A stretch of DNA of 18,082 bases from the NCBI GenBank assembly GCA_024710445.1, contig JANJUT010000228.1, forward strand, positions 1 to 18,082. The letters run 5' to 3'. Both the position numbers and the translations under genes were made by a program. This document shows positions 7,800 to 15,578 of this stretch, one piece after another. The notes under the pieces are model-generated. The model was not told the DNA's origin, did no database searches, and saw only the letters and a list, made by a program, of their open reading frames with translations. Numbering within the stretch: position 1 is the stretch's first letter; the number at the start of each line of letters is the position of its first letter. The stretch comes from Thiobacillus sp. GTDB lineage: Bacteria > Pseudomonadota > Gammaproteobacteria > Burkholderiales > Thiobacillaceae.

Positions 7800-8899
7800 G
7801 CTGTTTTTGGCGTGTTTTTATCCAGGCAGGGGCTGATAAAAGCTTTGTGAAACAGGTGCGGAATGAGCAAATGCACGGGCATGCGCAGCCAGTGGGCACG
7901 GATAAAAGCAGCCAGACGGGCAGTGGGGGTGAATCCATCGGCACAGCTGTCATGGACAGGCGCAAGGGCGCGGGTGAATACGCTGTCCATGACTGAGAGC
8001 GTGATCCGGCCGGGGGCGCTGCCGGCCAGGGCGGCATTCACGCTGCCAGGGATCGGCGTATCAAGAAAATGGCTGAGATAACGCAGGGCATAGAACAGCG
8101 GGCGACTGAGTTGCAGCTCGTCGGCGCGAGTTGTCAATCGGATCCAGAAATCGGGATCCGACGCAACGGCATCGCGCAGCAGCAGGTCAAGGTCAGTCAG
8201 GTCGCGCAGGCCGTGTGGCAATTCGCCGTCATGGAATAAATGCGTGGCGGAGTGCAGGATGCGGTCTTCCGCCGCGAGCACATACACGCCAGGCAGGTCT
8301 GTGATTTCGACTGCACGGCTACGCAGCTTGGCTGAATCCGGGTGGTAGCGCGCGGTATCGGGCAGGATCGCGTGATGTACGTCAACCACGGTATCGCGCT
8401 CGATATGCTGCATCGGCGGAAGCTCGTGCATCCAGCGGCGGTAATAGCGTTTGTCGTATTCGGACAGCCCGCTGGCATGCCAGCCTGCCAGCATGAGTGA
8501 AGACTCGGCTTGCGGCAGTTGTTCGCGCGGCACCAGGATATCGATGTCATTGAAAAGCCGGCCTTCAGCAGCAGGCAGGTTGGCGGCAACGTAAGCGGCT
8601 CCCTTGAGTACGACAAGGGCACTGCCAAGATCGGCGAGGGCTGCGTGAAGTTGTCGCAGTTCCCAGCGAACAGCCATACGCTGTTTGTCAGCGAGTGTTT
8701 CAGCCGCATCAAAATGCCATTTGGCTGTAGCCGGAATGGTTGCTGTCAGTTCGTGCCGGCGAAACAGATAGGCCAGCCGAGCCAGCAGGCCGGCCGCCCG
8801 GGCCTGTCGGACCAGGATATCCCATTCCCCCATGGAAAAACGGGTAGCCATGTCGGGTGTGCGCAGGGTGCGCGCCAGCAAATTGCGGGATAAATGCAT
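7796..8899 (-). CDS. Nucleotidyltransferase family protein (PF14907-like) of the HprK-related cassette
   Basis: This 367-aa protein resembles the NTP_transf_5 type of nucleotidyltransferase. 'LVVLKGAAYVAANLP' at about 95-109 leads into 'RLFNDIDILVPREQL' at 114-128, where Asp118 and Asp120 are the expected metal ligands. 'VDVHHAILPD' and 'EDRILHSATHLFHDG' further on are typical of this family. I infer that it transfers a nucleotide or sugar group onto a phosphorylated target; the substrate is not known. I chose ATG 8899 over the adjacent in-frame TTG at 8902. There is no Shine-Dalgarno, and the start lies 3 bases after the kinase stop, suggesting translational coupling. It is the last gene of the cassette that starts near 10667. 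Confidence 0.82.
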   Translation of the reverse strand: MHLSRNLLARTLRTPDMATRFSMGEWDILVRQARAAGLLARLAYLFRRHELTATIPATAKWHFDAAETLADKQRMAVRWELRQLHAALADLGSALVVLKGAAYVAANLPAAEGRLFNDIDILVPREQLPQAESSLMLAGWHASGLSEYDKRYYRRWMHELPPMQHIERDTVVDVHHAILPDTARYHPDSAKLRSRAVEITDLPGVYVLAAEDRILHSATHLFHDGELPHGLRDLTDLDLLLRDAVASDPDFWIRLTTRADELQLSRPLFYALRYLSHFLDTPIPGSVNAALAGSAPGRITLSVMDSVFTRALAPVHDSCADGFTPTARLAAFIRAHWLRMPVHLLIPHLFHKAFISPCLDKNTPKTA

Positions 8900-8902
8900 C
8901 AA

Positions 8903-9826
8903 TCAGGCGGGTTTATTCGTGTCGGCCAAGTGGTCAAAAGCGGCAATGGCCTCAGGCAGCTGACTGTAGCGGAAATCGTAGCAGGCAGTTTGATCCACTA
9001 GCGCGGAACCGACGCGAAAACCATCGGCACCCAGATGACTGTAGTTGAACGCGTTTTGTGCCAGAAACATGAAGGTCTGGGCTTTTGAGCGTGGTGTCAG
9101 GCATGTGGTCGCGCCCGCTTCCCACTTGGGGAAAATCACCCAGCCGGGCCGTGCCGTTTCATGCTGCCGCAATACGCTGTCACGCGGGGGGCGCATATGG
9201 GCGACGGTACCCTTGATGGTGTCGTGCGAGGCCCGGTTGATATAAACATCCGGATCGAACTGGCGAATGACATCAATCGACTGGTTCTTCAGGCTGACCG
9301 GGCGTGGCAGGGGCTGAAGCTGGCCTGATTTTCGATCAATCAGGGTCAGTTCATCGGATAACAGGCGCCATCCTGACAACACCAGCCCTGCCGTCAACGT
9401 GCTTTTTCCTGAGCCGGGAGGAGCCGGCAAAATGGCTGCCAGACCATTTTTTTCGACCACGGCGGCATGGATGATGAGGTACTGGTGGGCCTGGGTCGAT
9501 ACGCACCAGTTGAGCCCCCATTCCAGCATCGGAAACGCCTGGTCGCGTGGCAATGGTTTGAAGGGCTGCATGCCGTCAAACGAAAATGCCGCTTGGGGAC
9601 GCAACCAGCGGCGCAGATTGGCTGGCGCATTGACGGAGACATGGAAATCAGCAAAGGCCTCGTGCGTACTGCGCACTTCGAACTGGCCGTAGAGTTCAGC
9701 CAGGCCTTCTGCCACGTAGGGAAAACGTGATTGCACCTTGAGCGAGAAGGGTCCGGTACGCATCCATATGCCCTCGCCGGCCAGTTGCCGGCGCAATTCG
9801 GTGGGCGGGAGTTGCAACAGTTTCAT
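8903..9826 (-). CDS. HprK-related kinase A (HPr-rel-A system)
   Basis: This 307-aa protein resembles the C-terminal kinase half of HPr kinase. 'HAAVVEKNG' is at 120-128, Walker A 'APPGSGKST' at 135-143, and an acidic 'LLSDELTLID' at 155-164 sits where HprK has its second motif. It lacks the N-terminal domain of true HprK and no HPr gene is nearby. The family I know as 'HPr-rel-A' occurs beside a PqqD-like protein and a nucleotidyltransferase, exactly as here. Related kinases in paeninodin-type lasso peptide clusters phosphorylate a serine of the precursor, so a peptide or protein substrate is a reasonable inference. Its ATG overlaps the stop of the PqqD-like gene by 4 bases (ATGA). Confidence 0.85.
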   Translation of the reverse strand: MKLLQLPPTELRRQLAGEGIWMRTGPFSLKVQSRFPYVAEGLAELYGQFEVRSTHEAFADFHVSVNAPANLRRWLRPQAAFSFDGMQPFKPLPRDQAFPMLEWGLNWCVSTQAHQYLIIHAAVVEKNGLAAILPAPPGSGKSTLTAGLVLSGWRLLSDELTLIDRKSGQLQPLPRPVSLKNQSIDVIRQFDPDVYINRASHDTIKGTVAHMRPPRDSVLRQHETARPGWVIFPKWEAGATTCLTPRSKAQTFMFLAQNAFNYSHLGADGFRVGSALVDQTACYDFRYSQLPEAIAAFDHLADTNKPA

Positions 9827-10095
9827 GTGGTGCCCAGCAGCCCGATCCTGCGCAGGCTATCCAGTGTGTCTTCAGCCAGTTCATGGAATTGGGGTGTATC
9901 GGCAACACCGAGGCGGGTCGCCAGTACCGTCGCAAGCTCATCCGCAGTATATCCGGGGTGCTCGCGACAGGTTTGATACAACGCTAGCGTCAGTGGTTTG
10001 AGGTAATGGGTGTCGCCGGAAGCCGTGTCATAAATGACGGCTTCGTCCCCCCAGCTTTTCAACAGGCGTGTAGGTTCGGGTGAAGCACGTGTCAT
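9823..10095 (-). CDS. PqqD-like (RiPP recognition element) protein of the HPr-rel-A system
   Basis: This 90-aa protein has the size and pattern of PqqD-family chaperones: an N-terminal strand region 'EAVIYDTASGDTHYLKPL' at about 18-35, then helices around 'ALYQTCREHPGYTADELA' and a C-terminal 'TLDSLRRIGLL'. PqqD-like domains bind leader parts of peptide substrates and present them to modifying enzymes. Together with the following kinase this fits the HPr-rel-A system pairing. It starts 5 bases after the stop of the upstream open frame and overlaps the kinase start by 4 bases, so all are one operon. The substrate is unknown; the exported protein encoded just upstream is the obvious candidate. 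Confidence 0.8.
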   Translation of the reverse strand: MTRASPEPTRLLKSWGDEAVIYDTASGDTHYLKPLTLALYQTCREHPGYTADELATVLATRLGVADTPQFHELAEDTLDSLRRIGLLGTT

Positions 10096-10100
10096 CGGCC

Positions 10101-10370
10101 TCAGTTCAGCGGGCAGCCGCGTTCATTCAGCATGGCGAGAGAATCCTTCAGATCCGCTGCCCGATGCAGGTTGTTCCGGAACAGGGTGATGATTTCGCCT
10201 GATGTGTAGCCGTAATTGACGTCGGGGTGGGCCGCATTAAGCAATGCCGCGACAGCATGAAAGCCCAGATTGGTCGAGATCGGGTCGCCGTTGCCGTTCA
10301 GTAATTGCATCACCTCTAGCAGGGTATACGGTGTGCCGTCGTGTTTTTTGTTATGGGTGAACCCCAACAC
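10101..10370 (-). CDS. C-terminal part of a Cys-containing exported protein, separated by an in-frame stop
   Basis: This frame is in phase with the upstream frame (10383-10667) and separated from it only by TAA at 10385-10383 and four sense codons. The GTG at 10370 is the first possible start but has no Shine-Dalgarno. Its text, 'TPYTLLEVMQLLNGNGDP', 'GFHAVAALLNAAHPDVNYGY' and 'TSGEIITLF', looks like the distal half of a secreted family I recognise by an N-terminal 'CTPGYWK' motif; in homologues, as I recall, both halves are one protein. A single Cys lies near the C-terminus ('ERGCPLN'). It is therefore probably not an independent gene but the tail of an interrupted one, or is reached by readthrough. 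The PqqD-like gene starts 5 bases downstream. Confidence 0.6.
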   Translation of the reverse strand: MLGFTHNKKHDGTPYTLLEVMQLLNGNGDPISTNLGFHAVAALLNAAHPDVNYGYTSGEIITLFRNNLHRAADLKDSLAMLNERGCPLN

Positions 10371-10382
10371 AAGGTTGAATTT

Positions 10383-10667
10383 TTAGGGGGTCTTGTATAA
10401 GGTTGGCCCCCAGGAATCCAGGTGCTGGGGCTGCTTCCAATACCCTGGAGTGCACCCGGCACAGGCGGGGCCCTTGGGTGCAGACAGGTTGCCAGAGGCC
10501 ATGCCGGAGATGGTGCACTGGTTGGCCCATACCGGGCGGCTAGCGAGGGTGAACACTGCCGAGACGCCAAGTGCGGCACCAGTCAGTTTGCGGCGTGAGG
10601 TGTTGACCTCGCCGTTTTGTGTGGTTTCCGGCGGAGTGTCTTGAGTATCGGGTGAGCGGTCAGACAT
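10383..10667 (-). CDS. Tat-exported 'CTPGYWK' protein, N-terminal part ending at an in-frame TAA
   Basis: This 94-aa frame starts at ATG 10667, with GAGG 6 bases upstream (an alternative TTG at 10682 is less good). 'SRRKLTGAALGVSAVFTLAS' at 24-43 is a twin-arginine-type signal with Arg25-Arg26, and cleavage is expected after 'VWA' (46-48). The mature part has Cys51, Cys69 and Cys72 and the motif 'GCTPGYWKQPQHLDSW' at 71-86. It stops at TAA after 'LYKTP', yet the same frame continues with 'KFNLVLGFTH' and about 90 more residues (next entry). I think this is one gene broken by a substitution, a sequencing error, or a site of readthrough. As first gene of the cassette it may be the substrate of the downstream PqqD-like protein, kinase and nucleotidyltransferase. 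Confidence 0.65.
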   Translation of the reverse strand: MSDRSPDTQDTPPETTQNGEVNTSRRKLTGAALGVSAVFTLASRPVWANQCTISGMASGNLSAPKGPACAGCTPGYWKQPQHLDSWGPTLYKTP

Positions 10668-10735
10668 GGCAGGCCTCGACAATAATTTGGATAGTGTGCG
10701 AATAATTACAGCAAGAATCGCGCCAATATACCGTG

Positions 10736-10769
10736 AACTCCGCTGAAACGGCCATTACAAAGCGGAGTT
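10736..10769. repeat. Inverted repeat between prmC and the HPr-rel-A cassette
   Basis: AACTCCGCT (10736-10744) is perfectly complementary to AGCGGAGTT (10761-10769) across 16 bases. It lies 40 bases past the prmC stop and about 69 bases upstream of the exported-protein start, on the same strand. Without a T-run it is not a standard terminator. It may be an operator or a 3' stem of the prmC transcript. Confidence 0.5.
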
Positions 10770-10808
10770 GGCGATGTGACGTTAAGTGGCTATGGACTGG
10801 AGTGTAAA

Positions 10809-11672
10809 TTATTTCGACAGTTTTCCGCCGCTCACGCGAAGAATACCTGCCAGATCGGGCCAGCTTTGTGGGACGCGAAAATGATGTTCATGCAACAGAT
10901 TCCGGACGGCTTCGGCCTGATTGTAACCATGCTCCAGCAGCAGGGTACCGCCAGGCTTGAGGTGCATACTGGAAGCGTGGATCAGACGGCTCAGATCGTC
11001 GAGGCCGTTCTGGCCGGATGCCAGCGCACTCAAGGGCTCAAAGCGAACGTCGCCGCGCGCAAGATGCGGATCGGCAGCAGCGATATAAGGCGGGTTGCTG
11101 ACGATCAGGTCGAAACGTCGGCCCCTGAGTGCGGCAAACCAGTCGCTGGGCAGGAATTCCACACTGGCATGGAGTTGGTCGGCGTTGTGCTGTGCAATGG
11201 CCAGTGCTGCGGTGGATTGGTCCACCGCCGTGATGTGCGCGCGCGGACGTTCCAGCGCCAGCGTAATGGCAATGCATCCGCTTCCCGTGCCGAGGTCCAG
11301 CACGTCCACGGTCTGATCGATGGGCAGGTGTGCCAGCGCGAGTTCAACCAGCAATTCGGTATCCGGGCGAGGAATCAGAACAGCATTCGAAACGAGAAAC
11401 GGCCGGCCATAAAATTCGCGCGAGCCGACCAGATAGGCAATCGGTACACCCTCCAGTCGCTGTGATAGCAGAGATTCAAATGTTGCAATATCCGCAGCTG
11501 TTTGCAGATCGGTATCGTGCGCGATCAGCCAGGCCGCATCGACCTGCCAGGCATGGGCTGCCAGCGCGCGGGCTTCCAGCCGGGCTTCGCGTGGTGCCAG
11601 GTCAAGCGCAGCCGCGATGCGGGCGGTCGCATCCTGGATCAGATGGGCAACACTGACCGGCGTGCTGGTCAC
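10809..11672 (-). CDS. prmC: Release factor glutamine methyltransferase PrmC (HemK)
   Basis: This 287-aa SAM-dependent enzyme N5-methylates the glutamine of the GGQ motif in release factors RF1 and RF2. The N-terminal helical substrate-binding domain covers about 1-85. 'REFYGRPFLVSNAVLIPRPD' at 85-104 is characteristic, followed by SAM-binding 'DLGTGSGCIA' at 126-135 and catalytic 'NPPY' at 193-196. The start is GTG at 11672, 3 bases after the prfA stop, with no other good start nearby; coupling to prfA is likely. Its substrate RF1 is encoded directly upstream. All key residues are present and the length is normal. Confidence 0.97.
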   Translation of the reverse strand: MTSTPVSVAHLIQDATARIAAALDLAPREARLEARALAAHAWQVDAAWLIAHDTDLQTAADIATFESLLSQRLEGVPIAYLVGSREFYGRPFLVSNAVLIPRPDTELLVELALAHLPIDQTVDVLDLGTGSGCIAITLALERPRAHITAVDQSTAALAIAQHNADQLHASVEFLPSDWFAALRGRRFDLIVSNPPYIAAADPHLARGDVRFEPLSALASGQNGLDDLSRLIHASSMHLKPGGTLLLEHGYNQAEAVRNLLHEHHFRVPQSWPDLAGILRVSGGKLSK

Positions 11673-11675
11673 CGT

Positions 11676-12758
11676 TCAGTTTTCACCCGAAAGCGTGGCC
11701 AGCAACTCAGCCTGGTGTTCGGCCGCCAGGGCGTCGAGGAGTTCGGTCAGGTCACCGTCCATCATCGCGTCGATCTTGTACAGGGTCAGATTGATACGGT
11801 GGTCGGTGATGCGGCCCTGCGGGACATTGTAGGTGCGGATGCGGTCGGAACGATCGCCACTGCCGATCAGGCTTTTGCGGGTGCTGGCTTCCGCTGCCTG
11901 TTGGGCCTGGGTTTCACGGTCTTTCAGGCGTGCGGCCAATACGCTCATCGCCTGGGCGCGGTTGCGGTGTTGCGAACGGTCATCCTGGCACTCGACCACC
12001 AGTCCGGTCGGCAGGTGGGTGATGCGTACCGCCGAGTCGGTCTTGTTGATGTGCTGGCCACCGGCGCCGGACGCGCGATAGGTGTCGACGCGCAGGTCGG
12101 CCGGGTTGATGTCGATTTCGCCGACTTCATCCGCTTCCGGCATCACCGCCACGGTGCAGGCCGAGGTGTGAATGCGCCCCTGCGACTCGGTTTCCGGCAC
12201 GCGCTGTACGCGGTGACCGCCGGATTCAAACTTCAGGCGCGAATAGGCACCCTGTCCGGCGATGCGGATAATCACTTCCTTGTAGCCGCCCATGTCGCCG
12301 GGGTTTTCCGATATCACTTCGACCTTCCAGCCTTGCCGCTCGGCGTGGCGCGTGTACATGCGCAGCAGATTGCCGGCGAACAGTGCGGATTCGTCGCCCC
12401 CTGTGCCGGCGCGAATTTCCAGGAAGATGTTGCGCTCGTCATTGGGGTCCTTCGGCAGCAGCGCGGTTTGCAGTTCGTTTTCCAGCTGCGCGATGCGTTC
12501 CGCTCCATCAGCAAGTTCCGCCTCGGCCAGTTCCCGCATGTCCGGGTCGGCCAGCAGTTCACGTGCGGATTTCTGGTCGGCCTCGACTTGCCGGTACTGG
12601 CGATACAGCGCCACCACCGGGGTGAGGTCGGCGTGCTCGCGGGTGAGCTTGCGGTAGCGCTCCATGTCGCCGGCGATATCGGGTTGCGACAGCAGGGCGT
12701 CGAGTTCCTCGAGCCGCTCGTCGGCGCGAGCGAGCTTGTCGGTCAGCGAGGCCTTCAT
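11676..12758 (-). CDS. prfA: Peptide chain release factor 1
   Basis: This 360-aa factor recognises UAA and UAG in the ribosomal A site and triggers peptide release. The codon-recognition tripeptide is 'PET' at 188-190 (the PxT signature of RF1 rather than the SPF of RF2). The catalytic 'GGQ' is at 233-235 in '[17 protein letters not shown]', with Gln235 as the PrmC methylation target. '[13 protein letters not shown]' at 116-128 is conserved. The ATG at 12758 overlaps the hemA stop by 4 bases, and prmC follows after 3 bases, giving a tightly coupled hemA-prfA-prmC unit. Confidence 0.98.
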   Translation of the reverse strand: MKASLTDKLARADERLEELDALLSQPDIAGDMERYRKLTREHADLTPVVALYRQYRQVEADQKSARELLADPDMRELAEAELADGAERIAQLENELQTALLPKDPNDERNIFLEIRAGTGGDESALFAGNLLRMYTRHAERQGWKVEVISENPGDMGGYKEVIIRIAGQGAYSRLKFESGGHRVQRVPETESQGRIHTSACTVAVMPEADEVGEIDINPADLRVDTYRASGAGGQHINKTDSAVRITHLPTGLVVECQDDRSQHRNRAQAMSVLAARLKDRETQAQQAAEASTRKSLIGSGDRSDRIRTYNVPQGRITDHRINLTLYKIDAMMDGDLTELLDALAAEHQAELLATLSGEN

Positions 12759-14005
12759 TCCTGGTGCAGCCCGTAAAGCTGGCTGATCAAGCGGGCGAAT
12801 TGATCGCGTTCGGCGCGGCTGGCGTGATTGAGCGCATGAGTGGGCGCGTGCAGCAGTTTGTTGGCGAGCGCATGGCTCATCGCGTCGAGCACGGCACGCG
12901 GATCTTCGCCGCGCGCCAGTGCCTTTTCGGCTTTTTCGATTTCGTGGCGACGGTGGCGTTCGGCGCCGTCACGCAGCGAGCGGATCACCGGCACCAGTTC
13001 GCGGCCTTCCATCCAGTGTACAAAATGTTCGACGCTGGTTTCGATGATTGCTTCAGCCTGCGCCACCTGGGCAACCCGGCTGTCCATGCCTTCCTGCACC
13101 ACCTGGCCCAGATCGTCCACGGAGTAGAGAAATACGTCGTTCATGTCGGAGACTTCGGCTTCGACGTCACGTGGTACCGCCAGATCGACGATGAAAATAG
13201 GGCGATGGCGTCGCTGCTTGATCGCACGCTCAAGCAGACCCTTGCCGAGAATTGGCAGCGGGCTGGCCGTGGAAGTAATGATGATGTCGTATTCCGGCAG
13301 CTCGTCGGACAAGGCCGTGAGCGGAATGACATCCGCGCCGAAGCGTTCGGCCAATGGCCGCGCCCGCTCGGCGGTGCGGTTGGCGACCGTCATGCGGCGC
13401 GGGTGCTGCGCCGCAAAATGCGTGATGCACAACTCGATCATTTCACCGGCCCCGATGAACAGGCAGGCCTGTTCCTTGATGCTGGGAAAGATGCGCTCGG
13501 CGAGCCGCACGGATGCGGCAGCCATCGACACCGAATTGGCGCCGATTTCGGTGCTGGTGCGGACTTCCTTGGCGACCGAAAAGGTGCGCTGGAACAGCTT
13601 GTGCAGCAGCAGGCCCAGTGTGCCCGCTTCCTCGGCTGTTTGTACGGCCTGCTTCAACTGGCCGAGGATTTGCGTCTCGCCCAGCACCATCGAATCGAGG
13701 CCCGCCGCGACGCGAAACGCATGCTGCGCCGCTTTTTCGCGCGGCAACGCATACAGATAAGGCGCGAGCTCGCGGCGTTCAATGTGATGGAAATCGGCCA
13801 GCCATTGCGTGACCGATTCGGGAGAGGGCGTGTTGCAATACAGTTCGGTGCGGTTGCAGGTCGACAGGATGGCGGCCTCGGAAACGCGCTGGCTTTGTGT
13901 CAGCTCATGCAGTGCCTGGACCAGTTTCTCAGGACCGAACGCCACCTGCTCGCGGATTGCGAGCGGTGCGGTGTGATGATTGACCCCGAGGGTGAGAAGC
14001 TGCAT
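12755..14005 (-). CDS. hemA: Glutamyl-tRNA reductase
   Basis: This 416-aa enzyme reduces glutamyl-tRNA(Glu) to glutamate-1-semialdehyde, the first step of tetrapyrrole synthesis by the C5 pathway. The catalytic domain has '[13 protein letters not shown]' at 7-19 and '[10 protein letters not shown]' with nucleophile Cys50. '[12 protein letters not shown]' follows at about 107-118, then a Rossmann domain with 'IGAGEM' and 'VANRT', and a C-terminal helical dimerisation domain. It opens the hemA-prfA-prmC unit. The start codon lies 45 bases from the stop of the upstream dioxygenase gene on the same strand; I see no strong Shine-Dalgarno and only a possible -10 (TAAAAT, 14040-14035), so partial read-through from the sulfur cluster is possible. 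Confidence 0.98.
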   Translation of the reverse strand: MQLLTLGVNHHTAPLAIREQVAFGPEKLVQALHELTQSQRVSEAAILSTCNRTELYCNTPSPESVTQWLADFHHIERRELAPYLYALPREKAAQHAFRVAAGLDSMVLGETQILGQLKQAVQTAEEAGTLGLLLHKLFQRTFSVAKEVRTSTEIGANSVSMAAASVRLAERIFPSIKEQACLFIGAGEMIELCITHFAAQHPRRMTVANRTAERARPLAERFGADVIPLTALSDELPEYDIIITSTASPLPILGKGLLERAIKQRRHRPIFIVDLAVPRDVEAEVSDMNDVFLYSVDDLGQVVQEGMDSRVAQVAQAEAIIETSVEHFVHWMEGRELVPVIRSLRDGAERHRRHEIEKAEKALARGEDPRAVLDAMSHALANKLLHAPTHALNHASRAERDQFARLISQLYGLHQE

Positions 14006-14020
14006 GACGGCTTTGGCCGA

Positions 14021-14039
14021 AAAATAAGACCGTTATTTT
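14021..14039. repeat. AT-rich palindrome in the hemA leader
   Basis: AAAATAA (14021-14027) and TTATTTT (14033-14039) form a 7-bp inverted repeat with a 5-base loop, between the dioxygenase stop and the hemA start. It could be an operator or a weak stem-loop; there is little else to judge it by. Confidence 0.35.
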
Positions 14040-14050
14040 ACCTGCTCCCG

Positions 14051-14947
14051 CTACGTGTCGTGCGCAGGGAAAGCAAGACGGTCGTAATAGCGACCGCGAT
14101 AAAGCAGGCGTCGGTGTTCGGGCGAGTCGGAAAATCCGCTGCGGGTGTGCAGCACATTGTTGCAGATGAGCCCCATGCCGGGCGTGAGCCGCGCGGAGAG
14201 AATGTATTCCGAGCTGGCAAGAATGTCGGCCAGTGTTTTGACGGCAGTCTGCGTGATGGCATCGTTTTTCCACACGATCGAGCGGGTGCGGGCGGTGTAG
14301 CGCATAGTCAGAAACCCCTGTGCGGGATCGACTGAAAATACCGGACCGCTCTGCTCGGCACGGGCAATGTTGTCATCGTCCATGCGGGCAGGAATGGTCA
14401 TCGCGTCGGGCTGCATCAATGCGGCGACGTAATCGGGATTCGTGTCACGCAGCTGGATGTAGGCGATTTCATGATCCAGCAACATGTTTTCACCGCCTGC
14501 TTCGGCATCCTGTGCGCAGTGCAGGGTCATGCCCAGAATGCGGCGATCGGACGTGTTGTAGTAGCCGTCGGTATGCCAGTTGATCGGCTTGTGGGTGTAG
14601 GGAATGAACTCGCCCCGCCCGCTGTTCAAGTCGTCCGAGGGGGTGATGCTGGAAAGCCCGTCCTCGTCGGCGAGGTAGTTGCCTTCCAGGCGGCTGAGGC
14701 CAAGCTGTCGGGCGAGTTGATGCGGCAGGGACTTGTCGGCAGCAGGCAGATGTGGCGCACTGTAGACGACCATGTTGGCGCGTATGCAACGGGACTCCAA
14801 CGCGCCGAACTCGTCCGGCGTCAAATGCCGCGGGTTGACCAGCGGAACGACGAGTTCGTCGATGTTGCGTGGATAAGCCGCGAGCCTGGCGTCCCGCCAG
14901 GCTCGGTAATCCGTCTCGCAGGCCAGGTCAAAAGGCGAATTCGCCAT
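14051..14947 (-). CDS. TauD/TfdA-family Fe(II)/2-oxoglutarate-dependent dioxygenase
   Basis: This 298-aa protein carries the iron-binding facial triad of the family. 'NWHTDGYYN' gives His125 and Asp127, and 'NNVLHTRSGF' gives His267, with Arg279 or Arg280 as the expected 2-oxoglutarate anchor. Family members hydroxylate substrates such as taurine, other sulfonates or small acids; the substrate here cannot be read from the sequence. It is the last gene of the cluster of sulfur-transfer genes, which makes an organosulfur substrate plausible but unproven. The ATG at 14947 has AAGG 6 bases upstream, and lies 8 bases after the preceding stop, so the two are surely co-transcribed. No signal peptide is present. 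Confidence 0.87.
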   Translation of the reverse strand: MANSPFDLACETDYRAWRDARLAAYPRNIDELVVPLVNPRHLTPDEFGALESRCIRANMVVYSAPHLPAADKSLPHQLARQLGLSRLEGNYLADEDGLSSITPSDDLNSGRGEFIPYTHKPINWHTDGYYNTSDRRILGMTLHCAQDAEAGGENMLLDHEIAYIQLRDTNPDYVAALMQPDAMTIPARMDDDNIARAEQSGPVFSVDPAQGFLTMRYTARTRSIVWKNDAITQTAVKTLADILASSEYILSARLTPGMGLICNNVLHTRSGFSDSPEHRRLLYRGRYYDRLAFPAHDT

Positions 14948-14955
14948 GCCGCGCC

Positions 14956-15576
14956 TTACTCGGGAGGCAGCATGTCGGGCGAGCCAAAGCCGCGCTTGAC
15001 GGGCGCGTCGGACAACAAGCCCATGAAGCTCTTGCGAACCGTGCCCATCATCTCGGGCATCTCGATGTCCATGATCTGGTCCATGATCCAGGTCTTGTCG
15101 TCGTCGCCCATTTCCTCGCGGATTTGCAGGCTCAGGAACCGTAGTGCCGGAAAGCTGGCTTTCTCGTCGTCGGGGAATTCAAATTCCGCATAATCGTTGA
15201 AACGACGGTTCAGGAAGTCGATGAACTCGGCCTTGTAGTTGCGTGTGGCGTCGGTACCGATCGCCTCGATGATGTTTTCTTCCATCACCTCGCCGAGGCG
15301 GTTGGAAATGGCCTGCAGCACCGAGATGCGGCGTTCCGGGGACAATGTGGCATAGGCCATGCGATCGCAGTAATGCGCCAGAAAGGCCACAAATTCGGCT
15401 ATCAGCTTGAAGCCGCGGGCCGGGGTGATGATGTCGTAGTTTTCACGGCCGAGGTTGTCCACGGCCTTGTCGGCGACACGCCAGGTGGTTGAGGCAACCG
15501 CCGAGGCGATTTCTTCGGCGGTTCGTTCGCCATCTTTCTTGAACCAGATAGTGCGGACTCTGACGGGTTTGACCAT
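14956..15576 (-). CDS. Conserved-looking hypothetical protein, 206 aa, in the sulfur cluster
   Basis: I do not recognise this protein. It is 206 aa, acidic, soluble and apparently almost all helical, with no signal peptide, membrane segment or obvious nucleotide-binding motif. Visible stretches are 'VRTIWFKKDGERTAEE' near the N-terminus, 'LIAEFVAFLAHYCDRMAY' in the middle, and 'GTDATRNYKAEFIDFLNRRF' and 'FGSPDMLPPE' toward the end. It contains a single Cys in the central helix, so a redox disulfide within it is unlikely. The ATG at 15576 has AGGAG about 8 bases upstream that lies within the end of the sulfurtransferase gene, and the genes are 2 bases apart. Placement suggests a partner or accessory role in the same sulfur pathway. 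Confidence 0.8.
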   Translation of the reverse strand: MVKPVRVRTIWFKKDGERTAEEIASAVASTTWRVADKAVDNLGRENYDIITPARGFKLIAEFVAFLAHYCDRMAYATLSPERRISVLQAISNRLGEVMEENIIEAIGTDATRNYKAEFIDFLNRRFNDYAEFEFPDDEKASFPALRFLSLQIREEMGDDDKTWIMDQIMDIEMPEMMGTVRKSFMGLLSDAPVKRGFGSPDMLPPE

Positions 15577-15578
15577 GC

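Noticed and set aside
10368..10390. A simple frameshift in the C or A run as the cause of the split exported protein
   Set aside because: The frames before and after the stop are in the same phase, so a single insertion or deletion cannot explain it.
11502..14335. Long plus-strand frames (11502-12776 and 12764-14335) opposite prfA and hemA
   Set aside because: prfA and hemA are unambiguous by their motifs, and the antisense translations show no family features or proper start context.
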